Assembly (NCBI RefSeq): GCF_020618475.1
Contig: NZ_CP085340.1
Coordinates: forward strand, 124,001-188,000
Direction of reading: 5' to 3'
Length of the DNA stretch: 64,000 nucleotides
Origin: Haladaptatus halobius
GTDB taxonomy: Archaea > Halobacteriota > Halobacteria > Halobacteriales > Haladaptataceae
Shown in pieces: positions 16,237 through 24,372 of the stretch. Within the stretch, counting starts at the first letter, position 1. Each line of letters opens with the position of its first letter. The position numbers were made by a program, and so were the translations under genes. Under the pieces are notes generated by a model. That model was not told where the DNA came from. It made no database searches and worked only from the letters and a program-made list of their open reading frames with translations.

Positions 16237-17418
16237 ATGAGTCAGAAGAACGGCAGACTTGAAAAGGGAGGCGGCTCCCTGAATGCCCTCTTTTCATGCT
16301 TAGCAAGTAGCGAGCGACGCCACCTTCTAGGACACATTCACGACCACGCTCCTGCGTCTATAACGCGAGATGAACTCGCTACCAGCCTGGCAGCCAACAA
16401 AAACCATTCACTGGAGCAAGTGACCAACGAAGAACGCCAGCAGACACTGACCGCCATCCATCACGTCCATTTGCCGAAGTTGGACACCGCGGGATTGATT
16501 CGGCAAAATACCACTGTCGAACTCACCAACCATCCAGCCTATCAGGATGTCGGTATCCTCGCAGCCATCACGGATAACGTATCTGCGGAGAGCGCATCTC
16601 TCGATGCACTCTTTCGGGTGCTCGCAGATGCCCGTCGTCGAACCATTCTCGACGTACTCAGCCATCAATATCATCCGATCAAACTCCAGACGCTGGCACA
16701 CGACATCGCTTCGACTCAACGAGACGGGCCACCAGAGGACGTCGAGCAGGTTCTGCAGTCCCTCCAGCACGTTCATCTCCCACATCTGCAGGAGGCAGGG
16801 CTCATCGAGTATAATACGGACGAAGAAACGGTCGTCTATGAGGGTCACCCACTCCTTCGTGTTCCATGGATGCACTCCGAGCTCGGTTCAAACTTCAGAG
16901 CGACCCTGACGGACACGCCAAAGGATGCAGACATCTGGACAATCGATGGTCGAGAGAAGACGGTCTCGTGTGGTCAATCACTCTGTGAGGAGGCCGACGA
17001 AGAACTCTTTCTGATGTTCACGGCGACTGGTCTCCTTGAGGCCGGGTGTTTTTCCCGTATCAAGCAAGCTGCCGACCGCGGTGTAGACGTCTACCTTGGG
17101 ACTGCTGATCCGACTGTCCAAGGATTCGTTCGGGAACATGCTCCAGAGGTTACCTTGTGGGAACCACAGACGAACTGGCTTAACCTTCCGGTCGATGGGG
17201 AGAACGTTGGCCGTCTCGTATTCGCTGACCGTGAAGCCGTTATGATCGGAACACTTAGGGAGAAGTCCGATGCAGGCGTCCACAAAGAACAAGCAATCTT
17301 CGCTGAAGGGGCTGATAACACACTCGTTGTCTTGCTGCAGCAAATGATACGCTCCCAATTCGCTAAACTTGATGATCAGACTAAAGATCACGATTCTGAA
17401 TCGCAATCGCTGTTTTAA
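16237..17418 (+). CDS. Tandem DUF7344 regulator with C-terminal sensor-like domain
   Basis: 393 residues from ATG 16237. Two DUF7344 winged helices are fused: residues about 15-95 (LFSCLASSERRHLLGHI ... HHVHLPKLDTAGLI) and 120-205 (LFRVLADARRRTILDVL ... QHVHLPHLQEAGLIEYN). The last 180 residues (DADIWTIDGREKTV, LFLMFTATGLLEAGCFSRIKQAADRGVDVYLG, GRLVFADREAVMIGTL) resemble the phospholipase-D-like sensor end of TrmB-type regulators, without catalytic HKD. It is probably a ligand-responsive transcription regulator. It is the only multi-domain member of the cluster. Confidence 0.82.
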   Translation: MSQKNGRLEKGGGSLNALFSCLASSERRHLLGHIHDHAPASITRDELATSLAANKNHSLEQVTNEERQQTLTAIHHVHLPKLDTAGLIRQNTTVELTNHPAYQDVGILAAITDNVSAESASLDALFRVLADARRRTILDVLSHQYHPIKLQTLAHDIASTQRDGPPEDVEQVLQSLQHVHLPHLQEAGLIEYNTDEETVVYEGHPLLRVPWMHSELGSNFRATLTDTPKDADIWTIDGREKTVSCGQSLCEEADEELFLMFTATGLLEAGCFSRIKQAADRGVDVYLGTADPTVQGFVREHAPEVTLWEPQTNWLNLPVDGENVGRLVFADREAVMIGTLREKSDAGVHKEQAIFAEGADNTLVVLLQQMIRSQFAKLDDQTKDHDSESQSLF

Positions 17419-17498
17419 TCATCAATGAAAGACCACTCATATCCCCCGACGTCAACATAAAACCGGTCTTCAAACAACATTACAGTCAGCCGCCAAGT

Positions 17499-17720
17499 AT
17501 GGCCGTGGTGTCGGCGATGGCCGACGCACTGCATCAGCCTGCCACAAAGATAGAATCACTCTCTAACTGGACTGATCCAGTTGCGTTGGATTCACTCTTT
17601 GAAAACACCCCCGAAGCCATCTCTGGCCCGACCGTTACCTTCGAATACATTGGCTGTCGGGTGACGGTGTCCCCAGATAGTCTGCAGATCGAGCCACCGA
17701 CCGGCGATGACCATGAATGA
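17499..17720 (+). CDS. HalOD1 output-domain protein
   Basis: 73 residues. The pattern is short but recognisable: VVSAMADALHQPATKIESLSNWTDPVALDSLF, then TVTFEYIGCRVTVSPDSLQI. It follows the tandem DUF7344 gene on the same strand after 80 bases, repeating the DUF7344/HalOD1 association seen at 4-8 kb. Confidence 0.8.
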   Translation: MAVVSAMADALHQPATKIESLSNWTDPVALDSLFENTPEAISGPTVTFEYIGCRVTVSPDSLQIEPPTGDDHE

Positions 17721-17829
17721 CGTATCGGTACGCCAATACAGTCACGCTACTCCCCAATCGGTAGGTCTCTAAGATTACTCGGCGTCCACCTAGGCTCACT
17801 CTATCTCGATAGAATGAAACCTGAAGGGG

Positions 17830-18400
17830 TGCCCACCCAGCTGAAACACACCAGGTTTCCTCTGCTTTTCCACCGGACAGACAGTCAGCCCCAGCTCCTG
17901 ACAGTCCCACTGATAACACACCAGAGTTCCGCTGTAAACAGTGCTCGCTCGACAGTCCCACCGTCACTAGATATGACTTACTCCTGCTAGTACTCAGAGG
18001 ACAGTCCACCGGGCTCTAGCCTGCTTATCTCTACTGTACTGCTCAGTCTTGGACAGTCCAATATGCTGCCCTGTACCGGCTCAGGCGCGGTCCCCTGACG
18101 TCCTGTGGACAGTCTGGCAGTGCTGCTCACTGCCATTTCCTTGTGCGTTCTGTGGAAGACAGTCTCTCCTGTTGGCACCCCACCTCTGCTGTCACACGGG
18201 CATTCCGTGAGTGCGTGCTACTAGCGCCCCAGTTAGTGCGCTCAGAGTAGTTGACTGTGTGTCGTTCGTCGGCACCCCACCCCAGTGCGGATACTGGCAC
18301 CCCCCATCGTCGCTCATCGGATTTCTTCGTCCTGCCCCGGTAAATGGACTGTCAAAACTCGTCGCTCTTGTTGACTGTCCTGTGCTATCTCACAGCCTTG
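17830..18400. repeat. GACAGTC-rich noncoding region (leader copy 3, extended)
   Basis: Direct GACAGTC at 17881, 17901, 17952, 18001, 18053, 18109 and 18159, about 50 bases apart on average, then the inverted form GACTGTC at 18347 and 18373. The first part (GGGTGCCCACCCAGCTGAAACAC, CTGACAGTCCCACTG.TAACACACCA) aligns with leader copies 1 and 2; the rest is specific here. No SWIM gene follows. The wider gap 17721-18651 has no convincing gene. Possible roles: iteron-like binding sites, a recombination target, or a decayed RNA gene. Confidence 0.55.
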
Positions 18401-18651
18401 GTGTATCGTACCTCGTCACTCGGTGTTCGGGGTGGACTGCTCCTCGAGGTTAGTTCGACGAATGAGGACGACATGAGAAGAATTTGGGACGGGGATAGCA
18501 CCCGATAAACAGACCTGGCGGTTTATGAAATTCTATGTCAAAGAACACAATGAACTTCCATCGTATGTTCGACACACGATGAAAACCGCCCAGCGATTCC
18601 AAGACCCCCCGGCTTACCACTCACAGTAGAAATTAGACGAACACAATACCC

Positions 18652-18900
18652 ATGAAGACGATTGAACGGCCGTGTTTGGTGTGTGGCACTGTCCTCGAAA
18701 TCACGATCAAAGACGATGGCCAGTACAGCGGTGGCTATTATTTCGGTGAGTTCGAGAACCCTGTCGGGGATGGCGACCACCAGAAAGCGGATAAAATCGA
18801 TCTCAACGGTCGGAATACCGATGTCGTCGAATGGACTGGGGAGACAGAAACGGTTGTAACGTGCTTTCCGAGCTCCCACCAAGTGCGAAACTGGTTGTGA
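18652..18900 (+). pseudogene. Truncated zinc protein fused to foreign sequence
   Basis: The frame starts MKTIERPCLVCGTVLEI (one CxxC pair) and continues GYYFGEFENPVGDGDHQKADKI to VVEWTG. I expect a second CxxC pair after the VVEWTG region; here the frame instead enters the sequence of the next gene at about 18845 and stops. The result is a half zinc ribbon. It is probably non-functional. Confidence 0.45.
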
Positions 18901-19076
18901 AAGTCCTCGAATACAACGACGATGCGCTCACGCAGGCTGAACTTGCCAATGAAACCTTGCTCCCCCCACGCACGGTTCGCTACGCACTCACTCGACTCGA
19001 AGAACACGATCTCGTCGGTTCACGCTTCTCATTTGCCGATGCACGAAAACGCTGCTATTCTCTTGCCTTCGACTAA
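18831..19076 (+). CDS. MarR-like winged-helix protein, N-terminally altered
   Basis: 81 residues; from residue 13 a compact winged helix: LSELPPSAKLVVKVLEYNDDALTQAELANETLLPPRTVRYALTRLEEHDLVGSRFSFADARKRCYSLAF. The HTH is ELANETLLPPRTVRYAL and the wing SRFSFADARKR. The first dozen residues come from the preceding zinc gene in another frame, so a junction near 18850 joined two genes. The DNA-binding part is complete and may still be expressed. Confidence 0.6.
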   Translation: MDWGDRNGCNVLSELPPSAKLVVKVLEYNDDALTQAELANETLLPPRTVRYALTRLEEHDLVGSRFSFADARKRCYSLAFD

Positions 19077-19185
19077 TTACGTACAACAGACGTGAAAGAC
19101 GACAGCTCTACACAGTCAATTCAAAACAAAGCTGAAAACAGAGAAGTGAAAAGCCGACACTCGCTACCTAAGGTACCTATTGTAC

Positions 19186-19385
19186 CTATTTCTCCGGAAT
19201 CCACCAGATAACAACTCGCGGACTCAACTTCCCGCGCTCAACCTCTCCTTTCTCGTGCAACTCTTCAAGCCGTTGATGCGCAGACGGTCGCTCAATCCCA
19301 CGTGTATCCGCCGCCCACCGAGCGGTCACCGCCGGAAACTTCGACTCCCGATTTACCCGGGAAATTTCTGCGGATGGATGATGGT
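19186..19385 (-). pseudogene. Winged-helix remnant ending WWIPEK (copy 1 of 3)
   Basis: Read on the minus strand: ESKFPAVTARWAADTRGIERPSAHQRLEELHEKGEVERGKL, then SPRVVIWWIPEK and stop. No start codon is found in frame and the N-terminus is scrambled. Copies 2 (28359) and 3 (32282) share the same core, and about 80 bases after the stop (GTACCTATTG, GAAAAGCCGACA) are shared with copy 3. It is the end of a haloarchaeal wHTH regulator. Confidence 0.6.
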
Positions 19386-19608
19386 CTTAGGCGATGTATG
19401 AGTATCGCGAGCATCTAATTTCTAGCGATTAATTCTGATCGCATTACTCAATCATTCAGTACCGCGTCTAAAAAATGCCCAAATGTTATTAGTAACAATA
19501 AGTTTATGTAAAGTGTCTCCGATAGCATTCTGACTTCATGCTATTACCAGTAGACGGCTCTTATACACGACTATGTGGGAAAGATAAAATTGAGGGAGGG
19601 TCGTTTGT

Positions 19609-21510
19609 ATGGTTGGGTTGATTGGTATTTTTAATGACCATTTCGGTTCTACTTCAAAAATCGAGAACCCATTACACGGATCGGAGGAACCTACCACCTC
19701 TACCTACAGAACCACGTCCGCTACTGTCCATATGTCGTTTCACTCACAGGAAAATAATAGTCAACCAGTATGGTGCCGCGATGGCGAAGTTCAAATGTGG
19801 CTCCTGGGTGAAGTATACGGTTTCCAGGACGAATCCGGGTATACTCCCCGTCCCTCCTCAATGGCAAGCGTTGAGTTTTGCGCGTCGCTCTACGAACGGC
19901 TCGGCTGGGAATTCCTTACTGGTCTCAACGGTAATTTCGTTGGTATCGTCTACGATCACGTTAGTGAGACCGCCTCAATTTTCCTCGACCGATTCGGCAC
20001 CCATCCGGTTTTTTACGCCCGATTCGATGGAATACTTGTGTTTTCGACACAGATCCAACTACTCCCTTCCTTCTCACAGATCAGCCGTCGATTTGACCAC
20101 GAGTATCTCTTCGAATATTTCACGCTTCGCAGGGTTTTCGGGACCAAAACACCACTCCGTGATATCGAAAAGTTCCCTCCGGCATCTGTCACGACCTACG
20201 ATCTCTCCACTCACGAAATAACGTCGGAGGTCTACTGGACCCCCCACTATCAACCGGACGACAAACCGTTCGAGCACTTCGTCGAAACGTTCATTGACGT
20301 CTTCCAGGACGTTATCAACGAGCGTTTGGACTCGGATCGTGAGCCCGGTCTCATGTTGAGTGGCGGAAGCGACTCACGGTTGATTTTGGCTGCCACAAAC
20401 CGTCAACTTACCGCCTTTCATCTCGCTGGGTGGCACAATCGAGAAGCACGGATCGCCGAACGGGTCGCCGAAATCGGTAACACAGACCTTCGAATCCTCC
20501 ACCGAACGGATACCACGTATCTCGAAACGTTACCGAAGAACGCGTCGCTTTCCAATTTCGATGGCTACTACTTCCAAGGCTATCTCACCCCTTTCGCGGA
20601 CGAAATCACCGAGTCGGTTGATTCGCTATTCACCGGCCTCTACGCCGATACGCTGTTCAAGAGTTACCCTATTCCAGACCGTTCACAATCGCTCGGATCG
20701 TTGGGAACGCTCACGTTACCGATCGGCGTTGAGATGAACTCACTGGCGGATATCCTCGAGTACTGGATTTCTTCGGCCGGGACAGCACTCGCTTCGCCGC
20801 CGGAATACCTCACCACGTCTCACGACCTCCATGAAATCCTGTCCGCGAACGTCGTTCGGGACGATGGGAAAATCGACCACCACGGCATACGCTACGATTC
20901 GTTGGACGACTTGCTCGTCTGTAGCACCTACTATCCTCTCTCGAACGATTCCGAGTTGATCAATCTACGAAGCCTCCGCCAGCTGTGTCCGTCTCACGTC
21001 CCCTTCTTGGATAACCGGCTCGTAGATTTACACCTTCGAATACCCAAGAAATACCGCCTCCGACGCGATCTCATCAATCGGGCCGTCCAGCGGCTTGCTC
21101 CCGAACTCGCGGCTATCCCACATCCATCATCGGATGTCCCGATCGCGCGGTCTTATCCAGTGCAGTATCTCGGGCGACAAGTGGCCAGCTTCCGACGCAA
21201 ACACTTACCGAGACACCAACCACCGAAATATCACCTCAATCAAGATTCGTGGCGGGATCACGCGAGGTTTGCTCGCCACGAAGACTTCGTAATCGATGCC
21301 ATTCGCAAGCATGAGCCCACGATTCGGGAACTTCCGTTCTTGGATTGGGAGGGGGTAAAAACTGTCTATCGAAAGCATCGGAACGGTGAAAATAGGACTG
21401 CGGAACTGTACACGCTTCTCACCCTGTTGGAGATGCCGATCATAAAGCAGGCGACGATGATGAGTCAAATGCACTCCTTTTCGCCCAGTACAGCGGAAGA
21501 AAGTGCGTAG
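19609..21510 (+). CDS. Asparagine-synthetase-like protein without N-terminal Cys
   Basis: 633 residues. The N-terminal half has the class-II glutamine amidotransferase fold (MVGLIGIF..., FLDRFGTHPVFYARFDGILVFSTQI), but the catalytic Cys2 is Val, so glutaminase activity should be absent. The C-terminal half is the ATP-pyrophosphatase domain with the PP-loop LMLSGGSDSRLIL near residue 250 and FLDNRLVDLHLRIPKKYRLRRDLINRA near 460. Such proteins adenylate a carboxylate and transfer an amine, using ammonia or an amino group; paralogues work on surface polysaccharides, peptides or lactams. It converges on an ATP-grasp ligase 7 bases away. Confidence 0.85.
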   Translation: MVGLIGIFNDHFGSTSKIENPLHGSEEPTTSTYRTTSATVHMSFHSQENNSQPVWCRDGEVQMWLLGEVYGFQDESGYTPRPSSMASVEFCASLYERLGWEFLTGLNGNFVGIVYDHVSETASIFLDRFGTHPVFYARFDGILVFSTQIQLLPSFSQISRRFDHEYLFEYFTLRRVFGTKTPLRDIEKFPPASVTTYDLSTHEITSEVYWTPHYQPDDKPFEHFVETFIDVFQDVINERLDSDREPGLMLSGGSDSRLILAATNRQLTAFHLAGWHNREARIAERVAEIGNTDLRILHRTDTTYLETLPKNASLSNFDGYYFQGYLTPFADEITESVDSLFTGLYADTLFKSYPIPDRSQSLGSLGTLTLPIGVEMNSLADILEYWISSAGTALASPPEYLTTSHDLHEILSANVVRDDGKIDHHGIRYDSLDDLLVCSTYYPLSNDSELINLRSLRQLCPSHVPFLDNRLVDLHLRIPKKYRLRRDLINRAVQRLAPELAAIPHPSSDVPIARSYPVQYLGRQVASFRRKHLPRHQPPKYHLNQDSWRDHARFARHEDFVIDAIRKHEPTIRELPFLDWEGVKTVYRKHRNGENRTAELYTLLTLLEMPIIKQATMMSQMHSFSPSTAEESA

Positions 21511-21517
21511 CCCGGCA

Positions 21518-22753
21518 CTACGTCATTCGTCGTCGGATCCCATGGGAAACTTCGGATCGTGCCAGACGGACTGTTGGGAGTGGATCGTCTACGTGGCAGT
21601 AATCGAAGTTCGGCATCTCATAACACGAAAGCAGAACCTCCTTTATCGCTGCAGAAAGCGGTGGACGACCGACGATTGATGAATCGTCGCGAACGATGCT
21701 CGTGAGATATTCCAGCTCGCCGATCAGGTAATGCGTTCCGACACCGACCTCGTATCCCGGTTCGATCGAGTCGGAGTTGCCGATCGCCTGAAGCCAGTAC
21801 CAGTACGGGAAATCCGCACCCGAAGCCGTCGCACATGCAAGCGATTGCCACATCCGTGGGTTGATTTCGACGAGTTTGAATTCATCAGTCGCCGCATCTT
21901 CGATGTATTCGATACACGCGAGTCCATGCCATTCGAGTTCATCGAGGACCGCCCGACCCACTGCTTCTAGGCTCGGAATCTCGACGGATTCACGGTATAC
22001 ACCCCCACCACCGGTATACGAATCCCCGCGAATCTGTCGATGCTGAAACGTCGCGAGCGGTTCACCGTGGTCGTAGAGCGCGCCGAATACGTACTCGTCC
22101 GTCCCATCGATGTACTCCTGGACGATCGGGACGTGGTCCATTGCTTCGCACGTTGTCGCGATATCAAGTGACTCGTTCGATGGAACGTGTTGTACCGACT
22201 TGACGATCGACGACTCGGATGGCTCATACGAGTCGATGTACTCGTCGACGAGCAGGTTGTATCGCGATTTGACGACCCTATCGACATCCCACTCGGTGGC
22301 TTCGTCCAGTAGACGTGTCTCCGGCACCGGTACCTCTGTGCGTTCTGCAATATCCATCAGCTGCTTTCGATCATGGACTCTCTTCAATGTCTCAAGTGGA
22401 GGGACGACGAGGCTAACGTACTGATCGAATTCGTCGTGATACTTCGAGAGAACGTACGTATCCTGTGGACGATGTGGAATAATCGTGTATACGTCCGAAC
22501 GGGCAGCGATTCCCAGAAGTGCGTCCTTGTACGCCAGTATTTCGTATGAGGGCGGAACTCGTACGACTTCGTCGCAGAATCGGGATGCGGCAACTGGAAG
22601 GTGTTCATCTGCGACTGCGACGATCGTTCGTATGTTTGCCCGGGTAAGTGATCGAACGGATGCATACCCATGTGGATACCGTGAAGCGGGTATCACAACC
22701 CCATTTGGTTCGTCTCTACCCACCGCTTCGTTAGCCGTTCGCATGCTATTCAT
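21518..22753 (-). CDS. ATP-grasp carboxylate-amine ligase
   Basis: About 411 residues from ATG 22753 (ATG 22744 also possible; the longer frame to 22882 looks spurious). A pre-ATP-grasp Rossmann part (GVVIPASRYPHGYASVRSLTRANIRTIVAV) leads to the ATP-grasp domain: VVKSRYN lysine, HVPIVQEYIDGTDEYVFGALYD, LACIEYIEDAATDEFKLVEINPRMWQS, the last holding the metal-binding Glu-x-Asn. These enzymes form acyl-phosphates and ligate amines (carbamoyl-phosphate/PylC-like). Convergent with the asparagine-synthetase-like gene; both act on carboxylates, so a shared pathway is plausible but not proved. Confidence 0.85.
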   Translation of the reverse strand: MNSMRTANEAVGRDEPNGVVIPASRYPHGYASVRSLTRANIRTIVAVADEHLPVAASRFCDEVVRVPPSYEILAYKDALLGIAARSDVYTIIPHRPQDTYVLSKYHDEFDQYVSLVVPPLETLKRVHDRKQLMDIAERTEVPVPETRLLDEATEWDVDRVVKSRYNLLVDEYIDSYEPSESSIVKSVQHVPSNESLDIATTCEAMDHVPIVQEYIDGTDEYVFGALYDHGEPLATFQHRQIRGDSYTGGGGVYRESVEIPSLEAVGRAVLDELEWHGLACIEYIEDAATDEFKLVEINPRMWQSLACATASGADFPYWYWLQAIGNSDSIEPGYEVGVGTHYLIGELEYLTSIVRDDSSIVGRPPLSAAIKEVLLSCYEMPNFDYCHVDDPLPTVRLARSEVSHGIRRRMT

Positions 22754-22989
22754 CCGGTATAGGAGAAGATGGGCTCTCCAATCTGTCTTTTGTCCCCTGG
22801 GACGAATTCTTGAGGGCATCGATGGACGATCAACATCCGCCGCAGATTGTGTTGAACGGGTGTTCGGAGATAGCGAGCACATGAGGCTTCAGACAACCCA
22901 TCACAGAGGTCGGCACAGAATTATGTAGATCGTTTCGGAGCGGTTCTCAGCTAAACCCGCCAACCCATTCTTGTCTCCCTCTTCCATTT

Positions 22990-23283
22990 ATGTCACGCCA
23001 AACAACGCTGTCCGATGTGGCCACCCAGCGAACGCTCACCGAGTGCGCGGATACAACGAGCGACACCGACGACACCCCGACGACTGAGCGGGACCTGCTC
23101 GACCGCGGGCAAGCACATGCGGCGGACGTCGCGGCTGAGCATTTCCCCGACCTGCCGGTTGATACGATTGAGTGGGACGTGTCGCACCGTGCGAAACGGC
23201 AAGCAGGCGTCACGAAAGACGAACCTGCGACGGACGCGATTACGATCGCGCTCAGCTGGGACGCATTCGAGTACCACGGCTGA
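22990..23283 (+). pseudogene. SprT-like protein, N-terminal part (copy G)
   Basis: 97 residues from MSRQTTLSDVATQRTLTEC through TDAITIALSWDAFEYHG and a TGA. Beyond the stop the sequence is still recognisable to about 23310 (QFSSTV), where homology ends just before HExxH, as in copies C and F. Unlike other copies, no SWIM gene precedes it, only the CTCCCTCTTCCATTT leader. Confidence 0.75.
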
Positions 23284-23416
23284 GCGCAATTCAGTTCGAC
23301 GGTCACACGTTCTAACTTCAGAGGTCGGATTGACCGAGGATGACACACTGGTTAAATAAGAATGACTCACAGGAGTCGGAGGACAACGTTTTCTCCTCGG
23401 AACGCGATTCCTTCGT

Positions 23417-24283
23417 ATGACTGAACCAACCGAACAAGACGAATTTGATGATATTTCGCCGGGAGAAGCGTTTGCACTACTCGGCAACGAGATCCGGATC
23501 GACATCGTTCGGGCGCTGGGTGAGATGTCCGACGAATCACTGTCGTTCTCCACACTCCGAGACCGCGTCAACGTCGCCGACAGCGGCCAGTTCAACTATC
23601 ACCTCAAGGAGCTCGTCGGAAGTTTCGTCCGACGAACTGATGAGGGCACATACGAACTCACCTATGCTGGGAATCAGGTTATCGGGGCTATTTTCTCGGG
23701 AACGTTCAATCAGCGAGGTGCCCCTCGTACCTTCGACCTCGCTTCATCCTGCACCATTTGCAGATCGACGCTGTTGGCCGAATACGAGCAGGAACAAGTC
23801 ACCATCAGCTGTCCGGCGTGCGACGACCAGATTTCGACGTTCGGCTTCCCGCCAGGCGCGTTCGAGAACCGCACCCCCGAGGAACTCGCCAACGCATTCG
23901 ATACGTGGCTTCGGTCGTACCTTTCAGCGATAGTCGGAGGATTCTGTCTCACCTGTTCTGGCCGAATGCATGGATCAATAACCGACGTCTCAGAGTACCT
24001 TGAGAAACAGAAGGTGGGTACCGAGCACATCTGTGAACGATGTACGAATCGCTCCGTGAATTCGGTTGGTGGCTATCTTCTTTATCATCCTATCGTTGTT
24101 GCATTTCACCACGACCACAACATCGATCTGACCGAGACGCCAATCTGGGAGCTGCCGTGGCTACGCAATGAGGAAACGACGGTGCTCTCACGCGATCCGT
24201 GGCGCGTCCGGTCGGTCGTGGAACTCGATGATAACCGTCTTGAACTCGCTGTCGAAGAGGATTTATCTGTCGCTATTATTTAG
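23417..24283 (+). CDS. ArsR-type regulator with two Cys clusters
   Basis: 288 residues. Residues 10-90 form a winged helix: EAFALLGNEIRIDIVRALGEMSDESLSFSTLRDRVNVADSGQFNYHLKELVGSFVRRTDEGTYEL. The C-terminal domain holds two zinc-type Cys sets, CTIC...CPAC (about 115-140) and CLTC...CERC (about 175-210), as in haloarchaeal DUF7351-type regulators. It probably controls transcription in response to metal, redox or ligand. An MFS exporter follows 90 bases downstream on the same strand and is a likely target. Confidence 0.88.
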   Translation: MTEPTEQDEFDDISPGEAFALLGNEIRIDIVRALGEMSDESLSFSTLRDRVNVADSGQFNYHLKELVGSFVRRTDEGTYELTYAGNQVIGAIFSGTFNQRGAPRTFDLASSCTICRSTLLAEYEQEQVTISCPACDDQISTFGFPPGAFENRTPEELANAFDTWLRSYLSAIVGGFCLTCSGRMHGSITDVSEYLEKQKVGTEHICERCTNRSVNSVGGYLLYHPIVVAFHHDHNIDLTETPIWELPWLRNEETTVLSRDPWRVRSVVELDDNRLELAVEEDLSVAII

Positions 24284-24372
24284 AATTTTAGACAGAAACA
24301 GACTTCGGTTCATTGGTTTACCGAAATGATGTTCTGCAAGTATTTATTCCAGGGTCTGCCGTCCAGGTCAGT

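Noticed and set aside
17830-18400. CRISPR array
   Set aside because: The repeated unit is only 7-8 bases with variable spacing and the flanks are alignable to other leaders; no 25-37 base repeat, no cas genes.
17830-18400. Plasmid replication origin with iterons
   Set aside because: No Orc1/Cdc6 or RepH-like gene is nearby, and the same motif block occurs at two other places before SWIM genes.
22754-22882. 43-residue N-terminal extension of the ATP-grasp protein
   Set aside because: Low-complexity Arg/Ser-rich reading without helix or strand pattern; the domain begins after ATG 22753.
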